This document shows positions 45,418-55,991 of a DNA stretch of 64,000 nt, piece by piece; the first letter of the stretch is position 1, and each line of letters begins with the position of its first letter. A program made the position numbers and the translations under genes. The notes below the pieces were generated by a model. That model was not told the DNA's origin. It saw nothing but the letters and a program-made list of their open reading frames with translations, and did no database searches. The DNA is from Bacteroidota bacterium (GTDB lineage: Bacteria > Bacteroidota > Bacteroidia > Flavobacteriales > Flavobacteriaceae), in NCBI GenBank assembly GCA_020161455.1, contig JAIUNZ010000002.1:256220-320219 (forward strand), given 5' to 3'.

Positions 45418-46710
45418 CTAAGAATTCATTATCGATTCAATCTCTTCCGCTTCAATTGGAATATTGCGCATTAAATTGAATGGTTCGCCCGTTTTTTGAA
45501 TAACCACATCATCTTCTAAACGAATGCCCAAACCTTCAGCGGGAATATAAATCCCTGGCTCAACAGTAAACACCATATTGGCTTGCATTGGCTCGTATAA
45601 TAATCCATAATCGTGTGTGTCTAATCCCATATGGTGCGATGTTCCGTGCATGAAGTATTTTTTATAGGCTGGCCAATCTGGGTTTTCGTTTTGTACATCG
45701 GCTTTGTCTAATAATCCTAAACCTAATAATTCTGAAGTCATGATTTTACCAACTTCAACGTGGTATTGTTTCCAAAAATTACCAGGAACAAGCATTTTAG
45801 TAGCTTCATTTTTTACGCGTAAAACGGCATTGTACACTTCTTTTTGTCTGTTGGTAAACTTTCCTGAAACGGGTATCATTCTCGTCATATCGCTAGAATA
45901 ATTAGCGTATTCGGCACCAACATCCAATAAAATTAAGTCACCCGAATTACACTGTTGATTGTTTTCAATATAGTGCAACACGTTAGCATTATTACCAGAT
46001 GCAATAATTGGCGTATAGGCGAATCCTTTGGAACGATTGCGTAAAAACTCGTGCATAAATTCGGCTTCAATTTCGAATTCCATTACGTTAGGTTTCACAA
46101 AATTTAATACTCTACGGAATCCTTTTTCAGTAATGTCACACGCTTTCTGAATTAAATCTAGTTCTTCGCTTTCTTTAATAGAACGAATGCGTTGCAAAAT
46201 GGGATTTGATTTTTCTACTTTGTGTGCCGGATAATTTTCTTTCCACCATTTTACAAAACGAGCTTCACGGGTTTCGGTTTCTACCGATGCTCTATAATGT
46301 TCGTTAGTGTTAATATACATGGTTTCTGCATAGGTCATTACTTCATTTAAGGTTTTGTGAAAATCTTGTAACCACATCACTGATTTAATTCCTGAAACTT
46401 CATAAGCACGTTCCTTGGTTAATTTCTCACCTTCCCAAATGGCAATGTGTTCGTTGGTTTCTTTTAGAAAAAGAATTTCTTTCAAATGGGCGTATGGAGC
46501 ATCAGGAAAAAGCAACAAAATGCTTTCTTCTTGATCTACACCAGACAAATAAAAGATGTCACGATGTTGTGCAAAAGGTAAAGTGCTATCAGCCGAAACA
46601 GGGTAAATATCATTACTGTTAAACACGGCAACGCTATTTGGTTTCATTCCAGCGGTAAATTTTGCTCTATTTTTTATAAATAAATTGCGGTCAATTGGAT
46701 GGTATTTCAT
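45418..46710 (-). CDS. Aminopeptidase P family (Xaa-Pro peptidase)
   Basis: 430 aa. Removes N-terminal residues before proline. An N-terminal non-catalytic domain (about 1-170) is followed by the pita-bread metallopeptidase domain with dinuclear metal ligands: LLDVGAEYANYSSDMTRMIP (two Asp), HGTSHHMGLDTHD (His), FTVEPGIYIP (Glu) and IRLEDDVVI (Glu). All are present. Cytoplasmic (no signal peptide). The gene stands alone with its own terminator. Confidence 0.94.
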   Translation of the reverse strand: MKYHPIDRNLFIKNRAKFTAGMKPNSVAVFNSNDIYPVSADSTLPFAQHRDIFYLSGVDQEESILLLFPDAPYAHLKEILFLKETNEHIAIWEGEKLTKERAYEVSGIKSVMWLQDFHKTLNEVMTYAETMYINTNEHYRASVETETREARFVKWWKENYPAHKVEKSNPILQRIRSIKESEELDLIQKACDITEKGFRRVLNFVKPNVMEFEIEAEFMHEFLRNRSKGFAYTPIIASGNNANVLHYIENNQQCNSGDLILLDVGAEYANYSSDMTRMIPVSGKFTNRQKEVYNAVLRVKNEATKMLVPGNFWKQYHVEVGKIMTSELLGLGLLDKADVQNENPDWPAYKKYFMHGTSHHMGLDTHDYGLLYEPMQANMVFTVEPGIYIPAEGLGIRLEDDVVIQKTGEPFNLMRNIPIEAEEIESIMNS

Positions 46711-46782
46711 TTTTTAAATTTTTAAATAAATTAATACCCCAAATTTACATAAAGAAAAAAACTATAGAGTAGCCAAATGGCG

Positions 46783-47379
46783 TTATTTTATATTTTTGCG
46801 AATTCTGCTCATGTGCCGATTGGAAATTCCTAAAAAGGATGCCAAATAATGCAAAGGAACTTCTTGGAGAAGTTTTGGCTCAGTGACGAGTAGTTTTTTA
46901 TAACGTTCTTCGGGAGATAATGTCAATAAATCTATGCGATAATCGTCAATTAGCATGATTTGTTTTTCTATCAATTTGAAATAAAAATGATGAAAAGCAG
47001 CATTATTTTGTAATAACTCTTGAAAGTTTTTTAAATCAATTATCCAAAGTTCTGTATCAACCAATGCTTTAATGCTTTTTTGAGAAGCCGTTTGATTTAA
47101 AAAACTTTTTAAGGAAGAAGTAACCGAATTTCGCAACCCAAGATAAGTAGTTTTTTCTTCGCCATCCACTTCAATGGCGTGTTGCAAAATACCGCTTTCG
47201 ATGTAACAAAAATGATTACATATTTCATTTTCTTGGACTAAAAAATCATTTTTCTTTAAAAATGAGAATGAAAATGAACTCAAAGCAGCTTTTATTTGTA
47301 ACTGCATTGCAACATCTGTTTTATCAATAAATTGATTGACGAACAATAAAAATGCTTCTTTAGGTTTTGTAGTTGCCAT
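46783..47379 (-). CDS. Crp/Fnr-family transcriptional regulator
   Basis: 198 aa. Cyclic-nucleotide-binding-like beta-roll (about 30-125, FLVQENEICNHFCYIESGILQHAIEVDGEEKTTYLG) and a C-terminal winged helix-turn-helix (about 150-198, VPLHYLASFLGISNRHMSRIRKNIK). Typical of the many small Bacteroidota Crp-like regulators, which often lack cyclic AMP residues. TACTTTTG (47397-47404, minus strand) lies 18 bases upstream. Targets unknown; it is divergent from the ChaN-like gene, a possible target. Confidence 0.9.
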   Translation of the reverse strand: MATTKPKEAFLLFVNQFIDKTDVAMQLQIKAALSSFSFSFLKKNDFLVQENEICNHFCYIESGILQHAIEVDGEEKTTYLGLRNSVTSSLKSFLNQTASQKSIKALVDTELWIIDLKNFQELLQNNAAFHHFYFKLIEKQIMLIDDYRIDLLTLSPEERYKKLLVTEPKLLQEVPLHYLASFLGISNRHMSRIRKNIK

Positions 47380-47396
47380 TTTATAATCTATAACTA

Positions 47397-47404
47397 CAAA
47401 AGTA
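47397..47404 (-). promoter_or_regulatory. -7 element TACTTTTG upstream of the Crp-family gene
   Basis: Fits TAnnTTTG on the minus strand; no -33 TTG seen. Confidence 0.45.
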
Positions 47405-47467
47405 TTCTTTTTTAAAAAAGTCGCTTTGAATTTAATAATAAATGAATAATTTTAGAAAAAATATTTC

Positions 47468-48313
47468 ATGAAATCACTTATTTCTATCTTATTTCTTGTT
47501 TCTTTTTTAAATTTTGCTCAAAACAAAAGTCCGTATCAATTGTTTGATAAAAATGGTAAAAAAGTAAGTTATAAAAAACTACTTAAAAACATTGAAAATG
47601 CAGATGTTCTTTTGTTTGGAGAATATCATAATAATTCGATTGTGCATTGGTTGCAATTAGAACTCACGAAAGATTTAGCTCAAAAAAAGCAAGTGATTCT
47701 TGGTGCAGAAATGTTAGAAGCGGATAATCAAAAGCAGGTTAATCAATATTTGAATGATGAGATTAATCAAAAACAATTGGATAGCACCGCTAGGCTTTGG
47801 AATAATTATAAAACAGATTACAAACCTTTGGTTGACTATGCTAAAAAAAGAAAGCTAAAATTCATTGCTACCAATATTCCTAGAAGATACGCATCGATGG
47901 TTTATAAAAATGATTTTCAAGCATTAGATAATTTGACTGATGAAGAAAAATTGTGGATTGCTCCATTACCAATTCCTTTTGATATTACTCTTCCTAATTA
48001 TCAATCGATGATGGAAATGACGGAACATGCTGGCGAAAAAATGCCCAAAGCACAAGCGATAAAAGATGCAACTATGGCACATTTTATTAATAAAAACTTA
48101 GCAAAAAATGCTTTGTTCATTCACTTTAACGGAACCTATCACAGCGACAATTTTGAAGGGATTTATTGGTACTTGAAAAAATTGCAAGAAAATTTAACCA
48201 TAAAAACCATTTCAACTGTTGAACAAGATGATATTTCGAAATTAGACAAAGAAAATTATACTAAAGCAGACTATATTTTCGTTATAGATATAGATGCAAC
48301 CAAAACCTATTAA
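47468..48313 (+). CDS. ChaN-family exported protein
   Basis: 281 aa. Signal peptide 1-18 (FLNFAQ). The ChaN/haem-regulated iron-transport-like domain spans about 40-275, with the hallmark DVLLFGEYHNNSIVHWLQLEL (about 45-65), LGAEMLEADNQKQVNQYL, and ALFIHFNGTYHSDNFEGIYWYL. Conserved Glu/His residues are thought to bind metal or haem; function is not settled. It runs just ahead of a lipoprotein gene (9-base gap). Confidence 0.87.
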   Translation: MKSLISILFLVSFLNFAQNKSPYQLFDKNGKKVSYKKLLKNIENADVLLFGEYHNNSIVHWLQLELTKDLAQKKQVILGAEMLEADNQKQVNQYLNDEINQKQLDSTARLWNNYKTDYKPLVDYAKKRKLKFIATNIPRRYASMVYKNDFQALDNLTDEEKLWIAPLPIPFDITLPNYQSMMEMTEHAGEKMPKAQAIKDATMAHFINKNLAKNALFIHFNGTYHSDNFEGIYWYLKKLQENLTIKTISTVEQDDISKLDKENYTKADYIFVIDIDATKTY

Positions 48314-48322
48314 AATAAATTT

Positions 48323-49189
48323 ATGAAAAAGCTGCTTTTTATCACACTTTCAAGTTTGAGTTTGCTTTTATTTTCGTGTAGTAAAGACGATTCAAACTCA
48401 GAACCGATGTTGATTATCAAATTTAAATTTGACCCAACACAAATTCGATTGAATAATTTAGGACAACCCTCTGTTTTAGCCGCAGGACATGCCGCACAAT
48501 CACCTCAATTCAACACTATTTCAGCTCATTATGTTGAATTTGCTCCAAACGCAACTACCCAGCTTGGTTCAGGAAGTATTGTTTATCATGCTCCCGAAAC
48601 GATTATTGGTGGCAGTAATGCATTGGATTTTGATCAATCAAAAATAGTGGCAGAAGGTGAAACTTTCTTAAAAATACCATTAAGCCAACTCAATTCGGGA
48701 AGTTATGAATGGTTGAGAGTTTCATTATCCTATCAAAATTATCAAATCAACATTCGTCATCAGAATGTCGATTATCAAGGAACTCTGGCAAGTTTTATTG
48801 GATTTAACACTTATATTGGTTCGTTTTCAATTGGTAATAATTTTTTTGATGTTAACGGTAATCGAGCTCAAGGATTTTGGGCATTTGCGTTAAATAATCA
48901 AGCTTATTCTTCCTCTGGACAAGCACCAGCAAATGCAACTACAGTTCCAAATCCATTAGCTAGCACATCACCAATTCCAGCAGGTTCGTGCGTAGTTACT
49001 GGAAAATTTCCAACCAACTTGGTCATTACAGGGAATGAAACCAATGATGTTGTGGTTACTTTAAATCTTTCAACTAACAATAGTTTTGAATGGCAAGAAG
49101 TAACTTCAGACGGTAAATTTGAACCTTCAATTGGAGAAAATGTGGTTGATATGGGAATTCGAGGTTTAACTCCAACTTATGTGAAATAA
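48323..49189 (+). CDS. Lipoprotein of unknown function
   Basis: 288 aa. Signal peptide with lipobox LLLFSC (C19) followed by SKDDS, the acidic/serine pattern linked to surface export of Bacteroidota lipoproteins. The remainder is beta-rich (strands such as EWLRVSLSYQNYQINIRHQNVDYQG) without a known motif; it carries FKFDPTQIRLNNLG at the start, faintly like MbnP-type proteins, which is not enough for a name. Nine bases downstream of the ChaN-like gene, so probably one operon. Confidence 0.75.
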   Translation: MKKLLFITLSSLSLLLFSCSKDDSNSEPMLIIKFKFDPTQIRLNNLGQPSVLAAGHAAQSPQFNTISAHYVEFAPNATTQLGSGSIVYHAPETIIGGSNALDFDQSKIVAEGETFLKIPLSQLNSGSYEWLRVSLSYQNYQINIRHQNVDYQGTLASFIGFNTYIGSFSIGNNFFDVNGNRAQGFWAFALNNQAYSSSGQAPANATTVPNPLASTSPIPAGSCVVTGKFPTNLVITGNETNDVVVTLNLSTNNSFEWQEVTSDGKFEPSIGENVVDMGIRGLTPTYVK

Positions 49190-49286
49190 TTTATTATACG
49201 GAACTAGAAAAATAGAAACTTTAACAACTTGAAAATCAACAAACGTTAAACACACTTTAAATTCATTATAAATTACCTCGAAAAGG

Positions 49287-49317
49287 TTGTAGTTGTAGTC
49301 AATTAACATTATTTTTG
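49287..49317 (+). promoter_or_regulatory. Promoter of sdhCAB
   Basis: TTG (49287-49289), 20-base spacer, TATTTTTG (49310-49317). Full Flavobacterium-type consensus; ATG of sdhC 33 bases downstream. Confidence 0.7.
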
Positions 49318-49349
49318 TCTGTCTTTTTAAAATAAATTAAAAAAATCTT

Positions 49350-50267
49350 ATGGCAAAATCTGCACTTTTAAAGTCATCCTTAGCAAAAAAATACTGGATG
49401 GCTCTTACGGGTTTATTTTTGTGCTTGTTTTTAACAGGTCATTTAGCTGGAAATTTACAATTATTAGTACCGAACAATGCATTGAATTTTAATAAATATG
49501 CATTATTTATGACGACTAATCCAGCGGTAAAACTTCTCTCGTACTTAACCTATATTTCCATTCTTTTCCACGCAATTGATGGTTTTATTTTAACGTATCA
49601 AAATGTAAAAGCAAGACCAATTGGTTATGCCAAAAACACTCCATCAAAAAACAGTAGTTTTTCCTCTAGAAACATGGCAGTTTTAGGAACTATTATTTTA
49701 GTGTTTATTATTACACACATGGTAAATTTTTGGGCAAAAATGCATTTTGATCGTAACATGCCTTTGGTTGCAAAAACTACCGATAATGGCATGGGGCAAA
49801 AACAAATTCAACTAGTTGGAACAAAAGATTCTCCTATTCCATTTTTAAATACTAACGGTGAATATGTAATTTCAGAAAATTTTATAAAAACTGTAAAAGA
49901 ACAAACTCAAGGAAAATACGATTTACAATTGGTAAATAACACAACTCTTGTAAATAAAGTTGATGGTGAAATTGTATTTGAAGGCTATAAAGATTTGTAT
50001 AAAATCACGATTGCTTTCTTTAAAAGTGAAGCAAAATTCATGGGTGTCATTCCAAAAGAAGGATTGGTTTTCACGATTCTTTATGTTTTAGCAATGGCTA
50101 CATTGGCATTCCACTTATTACATGGGTTTAAAAGCGCATTTCAATCTTTAGGTTTAAATCATCCTAAGTATACACCAGCAATAAAAGGATTTGGGACATT
50201 TTTCGCAATCGTTGTTCCTGTGCTTTTTGCAGTTATTCCAGTTTACATTCATTTTTTCTTAAAATAA
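49350..50267 (+). CDS. sdhC: Succinate dehydrogenase cytochrome b subunit with extra insertion
   Basis: 305 aa, longer than the usual 220-230 aa. It anchors the dehydrogenase in the inner membrane and carries haem b. Five membrane segments: about 18-36, 60-82, 108-130, 236-258 and 275-300, with histidines in the expected segments (H31, H74, H123, H255, H258). About 80 hydrophilic residues (about 136-215, from [15 protein letters not shown] to DGEIVFEG) sit between the third and fourth membrane segments, before [12 protein letters not shown]. The insertion is in frame and well formed; whether it is common among close relatives is not known to me. First gene of sdhCAB. Confidence 0.93.
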   Translation: MAKSALLKSSLAKKYWMALTGLFLCLFLTGHLAGNLQLLVPNNALNFNKYALFMTTNPAVKLLSYLTYISILFHAIDGFILTYQNVKARPIGYAKNTPSKNSSFSSRNMAVLGTIILVFIITHMVNFWAKMHFDRNMPLVAKTTDNGMGQKQIQLVGTKDSPIPFLNTNGEYVISENFIKTVKEQTQGKYDLQLVNNTTLVNKVDGEIVFEGYKDLYKITIAFFKSEAKFMGVIPKEGLVFTILYVLAMATLAFHLLHGFKSAFQSLGLNHPKYTPAIKGFGTFFAIVVPVLFAVIPVYIHFFLK

Positions 50268-50283
50268 ATCAACAACATATACT

Positions 50284-52293
50284 ATGAAGTTAGATTCTAA
50301 AATACCTCAAGGCCCATTAGATAAAAAATGGACCGATTATAAAGACCATTTAAAATTAGTTGCTCCAAACAACCGTCCAAAATTAGATGTTATTGTTATT
50401 GGAACTGGTTTAGCTGGTGCTTCGGCTGCCGCTTCACTTGGTGAAATGGGTTATAATGTAAAAGCATTTTGTTTTCAAGATTCTCCAAGACGTGCACATT
50501 CAATTGCAGCTCAAGGTGGAATTAACGCTGCAAAAAATTACCAAAATGATGGTGATTCAACATACAGATTATTTTACGATACCATAAAAGGTGGTGATTA
50601 TAGAGCAAGAGAAGCAAATGTTCACCGTTTAGCAGAAGTTTCTGCAAATATTATTGACCAATGTGTGGCACAAGGTGTTCCTTTTGCTCGTGATTATGGT
50701 GGAATGTTAGACAATCGTTCTTTTGGTGGAGTTCAAGTACAACGTACTTTTTATGCTGCCGGACAAACAGGTCAACAATTATTACTAGGAGCTTATTCTG
50801 CTTTGTCAAGACAAATTGGTTTGGGTAGAGTGAAAATGTACAACCGTCATGAAATGCTAGATTTAGTAAAAGTTGATGGAAAAGCTCGTGGAATTATCGC
50901 AAGAAACCTTGTTACTGGAGAATTAGAAAGACATTCGGCTCATGCCGTAATTATTGCATCTGGTGGATATGGAAATGTTTATTTCCTTTCTACAAACGCT
51001 ATGGGAAGTAATGTAACGGCTAGTTGGAAAATTCATAAACAAGGCGCATTATTTGCAAATCCATGTTATGTTCAAATTCACCCAACCTGTATTCCTGTTC
51101 ACGGAACCAATCAATCAAAATTAACGTTGATGTCTGAATCATTGCGTAATTCTGGAAGAATTTGGGTGCCAAAGAAAAAAGAAGATGCTGAAGCTATTCG
51201 TGCTGGAAAATTAAAACCAACGCAAATTGCAGAAGAAGATAGAGATTACTACTTAGAAAGAAGATATCCAGCATTTGGTAATTTAGTTCCACGTGATGTG
51301 GCTTCTAGAGCAGCAAAAGAAAGATGTGACGAAGGTTACGGAATTGAAGCAAATGATACTAACGAAGGTGTTTACCTTGATTTCTCTACAGAAATTAAAA
51401 ATAAAGGTAAAGAAGTGGCTTACGCTCATGGAAATCACAATCCATCGGAAGAAGAAATTATCAAACTAGGAAAACAATGGATTGAGGAAAAATATGGTAA
51501 TCTGTTCGAAATGTATGAGAAAATTACTGACGAAAATCCATATGAAACTCCAATGAAAATTTATCCAGCGGTACACTATACAATGGGTGGCGTTTGGGTT
51601 GATTATAATTTACAATCTACTATTCCAGGTTGTTTCGTAGCTGGAGAAGCAAACTTCTCTGATCACGGAGCAAACAGACTTGGTGCTTCGGCATTAATGC
51701 AAGGATTGGCAGATGGTTATTTCGTGTTGCCTTATACAGTTTCAAATTATTTGGCAGATGAAATTAGAACAGGTAAAATTTCTACACAATCGGCTGAATT
51801 TGATGAAGCAGAAAAGAGAGTTAAAGATTCAATCGATAAATTCTTAAACAATAACGGTTCAAAATCGGTTGACCATTTCCACAAACGTTTAGGTTTGATT
51901 ATGTGGAACAAAGTGGGTATGGCGCGAAACGAACAAGGTTTAAAAGAAGCAATCGAAGAAATTGCTGCTTTAAAAGAAGAATTCTATAAAGATGTTTACG
52001 TTCCTGGAAGTTCAGACGAATTAAATCCTGAACTTGAAAAAGCACTTCGTGTTGCCGATTTTATTGATTTAGGTCAATTAATGGCAATGGATGCTTTGCA
52101 ACGTAAAGAATCTTGTGGCGGACATTTCCGTGATGAGTATCAAGATGCCGAAGGAGAAACACTTCGTGATGATGTGAATATGGCTTTTGTTGGTGCTTGG
52201 GAATACATGGGATTTGATATCACCAAAGAAAATCTTCATAAAGAAGAATTAAAATACGAGTTTATTAAAATTGCTGCTAGAAACTACAAATAA
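50284..52293 (+). CDS. sdhA: Succinate dehydrogenase flavoprotein subunit
   Basis: 669 aa. Oxidises succinate to fumarate with covalently bound FAD. FAD-binding [21 protein letters not shown] (about 36-56), the FAD-attachment histidine in [18 protein letters not shown] (about 68-85), active-site region around HPTCIPVHG and [21 protein letters not shown]. Length fits the Bacteroidota single-cytochrome type. 16 bases after sdhC and six before sdhB. Confidence 0.97.
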   Translation: MKLDSKIPQGPLDKKWTDYKDHLKLVAPNNRPKLDVIVIGTGLAGASAAASLGEMGYNVKAFCFQDSPRRAHSIAAQGGINAAKNYQNDGDSTYRLFYDTIKGGDYRAREANVHRLAEVSANIIDQCVAQGVPFARDYGGMLDNRSFGGVQVQRTFYAAGQTGQQLLLGAYSALSRQIGLGRVKMYNRHEMLDLVKVDGKARGIIARNLVTGELERHSAHAVIIASGGYGNVYFLSTNAMGSNVTASWKIHKQGALFANPCYVQIHPTCIPVHGTNQSKLTLMSESLRNSGRIWVPKKKEDAEAIRAGKLKPTQIAEEDRDYYLERRYPAFGNLVPRDVASRAAKERCDEGYGIEANDTNEGVYLDFSTEIKNKGKEVAYAHGNHNPSEEEIIKLGKQWIEEKYGNLFEMYEKITDENPYETPMKIYPAVHYTMGGVWVDYNLQSTIPGCFVAGEANFSDHGANRLGASALMQGLADGYFVLPYTVSNYLADEIRTGKISTQSAEFDEAEKRVKDSIDKFLNNNGSKSVDHFHKRLGLIMWNKVGMARNEQGLKEAIEEIAALKEEFYKDVYVPGSSDELNPELEKALRVADFIDLGQLMAMDALQRKESCGGHFRDEYQDAEGETLRDDVNMAFVGAWEYMGFDITKENLHKEELKYEFIKIAARNYK

Positions 52294-52299
52294 GAAATC

Positions 52300-53061
52300 A
52301 TGGCTACAAAGAAAAACATCAATATAAAACTAAAAATTTGGCGTCAAAAAAACGCTAAAGAAAAAGGTAAAATTGTAGATTATAAATTAGACAATGTATC
52401 TACTGATAGTTCGTTTCTAGAAATGCTAGACCAATTGAACGAACAATTAGTTAACGAAAGACAAGAACCTGTTGCTTTTGACCACGATTGTCGCGAAGGA
52501 ATTTGCGGAATGTGTTCGTTATACATCAACGGTCAAGCACATGGTCCAGATAGTAGAACCACTACTTGTCAGTTGCACATGCGTAAGTTCAAAGATGGTG
52601 AAACGATTTATATCGAACCATGGAGAAGTAAAGCATTTCCTGTGGTAAAAGATTTAGTAGTTGATAGAAGTTCTTTTGACAGAATTCAACAAGCAGGTGG
52701 TTTCGTTTCGGTAAACACTTCTGGAAACACCATTGATGCTAATGCAACACCAATTCCTAAAGACGATGCAGACAAAGCTTTTGAAGCTGCCGCATGTATT
52801 GGTTGTGGTGCTTGTGTGGCAAGTTGTAAAAACGGTTCGGCTATGCTGTTCGTTGGGGCAAAAGTATCTCAATATGCTTTATTACCACAAGGAAAAGTAG
52901 AAGCAACTCAACGTGTTTTAAACATGGTGCGTCAAATGGACGAAGAAGGTTTCGGAAACTGTACCAATACTGGTGCATGCGAAGTAGAATGTCCAAAAGG
53001 TATTTCACTTGAAAACATCGCACGTATGAACAGAGAATATCTAAAAGCAAGTATCAAGTAA
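52300..53061 (+). CDS. sdhB: Succinate dehydrogenase iron-sulfur subunit
   Basis: 253 aa. Carries three iron-sulfur centres from flavin to cytochrome. 2Fe-2S cysteines in [15 protein letters not shown] and TTCQLHMR; 4Fe-4S in [15 protein letters not shown]; further cysteines in [13 protein letters not shown]. All sites are present. Ends at a hairpin terminator shared with the promoter side of the GH92 gene. Confidence 0.97.
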   Translation: MATKKNINIKLKIWRQKNAKEKGKIVDYKLDNVSTDSSFLEMLDQLNEQLVNERQEPVAFDHDCREGICGMCSLYINGQAHGPDSRTTTCQLHMRKFKDGETIYIEPWRSKAFPVVKDLVVDRSSFDRIQQAGGFVSVNTSGNTIDANATPIPKDDADKAFEAAACIGCGACVASCKNGSAMLFVGAKVSQYALLPQGKVEATQRVLNMVRQMDEEGFGNCTNTGACEVECPKGISLENIARMNREYLKASIK

Positions 53062-53084
53062 TTTCATACTTCATAAATAATTAT

Positions 53085-53117
53085 AAACGCATTCATTAAT
53101 TTGGATGCGTTTTTTTT
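53085..53117 (+). terminator. Terminator of sdhCAB
   Basis: AAACGCATTC (53085-53094), eight-base loop, GGATGCGTTT (53103-53112), then T-run. Ten pairs with one G-U. Confidence 0.85.
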
Positions 53118-53124
53118 ATCTTTG
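53117..53124 (+). promoter_or_regulatory. -7 element TATCTTTG of GH92 gene
   Basis: Fits TAnnTTTG immediately after the sdh terminator; ATG 19 bases downstream at 53143. Confidence 0.5.
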
Positions 53125-53142
53125 AATGACAAACACAACTTT

Positions 53143-55938
53143 ATGAAAAAACTACTTTCATTAATTTTAGTATTACTTTCTTCATTTATTTTCAGTCAAA
53201 ATTACCAACAATACGTCAACCCATTTATCGGAACTGGCGGACATGGTCATACCTATCCAGGAGCAACAGTTCCGTTTGGAATGGTCCAGCTTTCGCCCGA
53301 TACCAGAATTGATGGTTCTTGGGATGGTTGTTCTGGTTATCACTATACAGACAATGTTATTTATGGATTTTCACATACGCACTTGAACGGAACTGGATGT
53401 TCTGATTTTGGCGATATCATGCTTATGCCAACCATGGGAGAACCAAGTTTTGACCCAAAAGAGTACAGTTCGATATTTTCTCATGCTAACGAAAAAGCAT
53501 CAGCAGGTTTCTATTCAGTCAAATTAGACAAACACAATATTGATGTCCGACTTACAACCTCAACACGAGTAGGTTTTCACGAATATACTTTTAATAAAGC
53601 TGGACAAGCCAACATCATTTTAGATTTAAATCATAGAGATAAACTATTGGAAGGTGAAGTTAGAATAATTGATGAAAAAAGAATTTGGGTGAAACGTAGA
53701 AGCGAAGCTTGGGCAAGAGATCAATATGTTTTTGCTTTAATTGAATTTGAAAAACCATTTGGAATAAACAAAGTTAAATGCAATGGGGAAAAAGGAAGGC
53801 GATTTAATGGAACTGAGTTGGCTTTAAGTTTTTCAAGAAAAGTAGAAAAAGGAGAGAAATTAAAAGTTAAAGTAACGTTATCACCAACAGGTTATGAAGG
53901 TGCCGAATTAAATGCTTCAGAAATTAAAGATTGGGACTTTAATAAAGTTAAAAAAGCAGCCGAACAACTTTGGGATAAAGAGCTATCAAAAATTGAAATC
54001 TCGGAAAGCAATAATGATAAACTAACCATTTTCTACACGGCTTTATATCATACGATGGTGCAACCCAATATCGCACAAGATATCGACGGAAAATACCGCG
54101 GACGCGACAACAAAGTTCACGAAGGCGAAGGATTTGATTATTACACGGTGTTCTCGCTTTGGGATACATTTCGTGCTGCACATCCATTATATACATTGAT
54201 TGATAAAAAACGAACAGCCGATTTTATCAATACCTTTCTAAAACAATACGAACAAGGCGGAAGATTACCCGTTTGGGAATTGGCGTCTAATGAAACCGAT
54301 TGTATGATTGGTTATCATTCGGTTTCCGTTATGGCAGATGCAATGGCAAAAGGAATTACTGGTTTTAATTATGAAAAGTGTTTTGAAGCCGCCAAACATT
54401 CCGCCATGTTAGACCATTTGGGATTGGAAGCTTATAAGAAAAACGGTTTTATTTCCATAGACGACGAACACGAAAGCGTTTCTAAAACCTTAGAATATGC
54501 TTATGACGATTGGTGTATTGCTCAAATGGCGCAAATTTTAAACAAAAAAGAAGACTACGAATACTTCATGAAACGTTCACAATCATGGAAGAATGTTTTC
54601 GACTGGAATATAGGTTTTATGCGACCAAAGAAAAATGGCGGTTGGGACAAACCGTTTGATCCAAGAGAAATAAACAACAATTATACCGAAGGCAACAGTT
54701 GGCAATACTCCTTCTTTGTGCCACAAGATATTCCCGGAATGATTGATGCCTATGGCGGAAGTGAAAAATTTGAAGCCAAGTTAGACGAAATGTTCAACAG
54801 CGAAAGTAAAACCACTGGTCGCGAGCAAGTAGATGTTACGGGTTTAATTGGTCAATATGCACACGGAAACGAACCAAGTCATCACATGGCCTATTTGTAT
54901 AACTACGTGGGTAAACCCGAAAAAACGACCGAAAAAGTACATTACATTTTAGATAATTTCTACAAAAATGCTCCTGATGGTTTAATTGGCAACGAAGATT
55001 GCGGACAAATGAGTGCTTGGTATGTGTTGAGTTCGATGGGAATTTATCAGGTAACGCCAGGAAATATTTTTTGGGACATAACTGAACCATTTATTAAAAA
55101 TATTAAAGTAAGTATAGATGGTAAAAAACCAGAATACATTAATCAACCTTTTGAAAAAACTAGAATTTTACCTCAATTTTCAATGGATTTTAGAGAGAAA
55201 GAATGTTTCCCTTCAATTATTCCGGTTCCAGTAATTGAAGCAGAAAGTAAATCGTTTAAGGATAAGATGTTGATTGAAATAAAATCTCAAAATAAAACTG
55301 ATAAATTATTTTATTACGTTTTTACTAAAGATACTAGCATGGTTTTCATTCCATATAAAAAATATGAAAAATCATTTGAAATTAATAATTCCTGTTACAT
55401 TGTAGCTTATTCTGAAAACGGCAAACAAAAAAGCAACAGCATTTCCGCAACCTTCTTCAAAAAACCAAACAACTACACCATTGACATCAAATCTAAATAC
55501 AATCCACAATATCATGCCGGTGGAAATGATGGTTTATTAGATGGGATTTTTGGCACAACCAATTGGAGAAAAGGCGATTGGCAAGGTTACCAAAGTCAGG
55601 ATTTTGAAGCCGTGGTTGATTTGCAGGAAATAAAAGAAATAAGTTATTTATCATCAAACTATCTTCAAGATTCACGTTCCTGGATTTTGATGCCAACTAA
55701 AGTGGATTATTATGTTTCAACTGATAACGTTAATTTTACAAAAATTGGAACTATTGAAAACACTATAGATGCAAAAGAAAGCGAAAATATCATTAAAAAT
55801 TTCAGCTTATCATTAGTAAAACCGATGAATGCGCGCTATGTTAAAGTAATTGCCAAAAACTATGGAAAATTACCCGAATGGCATCAAGGTTTTGGTGGCG
55901 ATGCTTTTATTTTTATTGACGAAATCATCATTAAATAA
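53143..55938 (+). CDS. GH92-family alpha-mannosidase, secreted
   Basis: 931 aa from the ATG at 53143; an in-frame TTG at 53101 is inside the terminator of sdh and was rejected. Signal peptide 1-19 (SSFIFSQ). GH92 N-terminal part QQYVNPFIGTGGHGHTYPGATVPFGM (about 20-45), catalytic alpha-helical part with AYDDWCIAQMAQ, GNEPSHHMAYLYNY and NEDCGQMSAWYVLSSMGIY (to about 665), then an extra C-terminal region with a discoidin-like beta-sandwich (about 780-931). GH92 enzymes are calcium-dependent exo-alpha-mannosidases acting on N-glycan and other mannosides. No SusC/SusD pair or other glycosidase sits nearby, so it is not in an obvious utilisation locus. Confidence 0.93.
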   Translation: MKKLLSLILVLLSSFIFSQNYQQYVNPFIGTGGHGHTYPGATVPFGMVQLSPDTRIDGSWDGCSGYHYTDNVIYGFSHTHLNGTGCSDFGDIMLMPTMGEPSFDPKEYSSIFSHANEKASAGFYSVKLDKHNIDVRLTTSTRVGFHEYTFNKAGQANIILDLNHRDKLLEGEVRIIDEKRIWVKRRSEAWARDQYVFALIEFEKPFGINKVKCNGEKGRRFNGTELALSFSRKVEKGEKLKVKVTLSPTGYEGAELNASEIKDWDFNKVKKAAEQLWDKELSKIEISESNNDKLTIFYTALYHTMVQPNIAQDIDGKYRGRDNKVHEGEGFDYYTVFSLWDTFRAAHPLYTLIDKKRTADFINTFLKQYEQGGRLPVWELASNETDCMIGYHSVSVMADAMAKGITGFNYEKCFEAAKHSAMLDHLGLEAYKKNGFISIDDEHESVSKTLEYAYDDWCIAQMAQILNKKEDYEYFMKRSQSWKNVFDWNIGFMRPKKNGGWDKPFDPREINNNYTEGNSWQYSFFVPQDIPGMIDAYGGSEKFEAKLDEMFNSESKTTGREQVDVTGLIGQYAHGNEPSHHMAYLYNYVGKPEKTTEKVHYILDNFYKNAPDGLIGNEDCGQMSAWYVLSSMGIYQVTPGNIFWDITEPFIKNIKVSIDGKKPEYINQPFEKTRILPQFSMDFREKECFPSIIPVPVIEAESKSFKDKMLIEIKSQNKTDKLFYYVFTKDTSMVFIPYKKYEKSFEINNSCYIVAYSENGKQKSNSISATFFKKPNNYTIDIKSKYNPQYHAGGNDGLLDGIFGTTNWRKGDWQGYQSQDFEAVVDLQEIKEISYLSSNYLQDSRSWILMPTKVDYYVSTDNVNFTKIGTIENTIDAKESENIIKNFSLSLVKPMNARYVKVIAKNYGKLPEWHQGFGGDAFIFIDEIIIK

Positions 55939-55991
55939 ATAAATTGTGTGACTTTGTGCAATACTTTGTGAAACCTTGTGAAACTAAAAAA

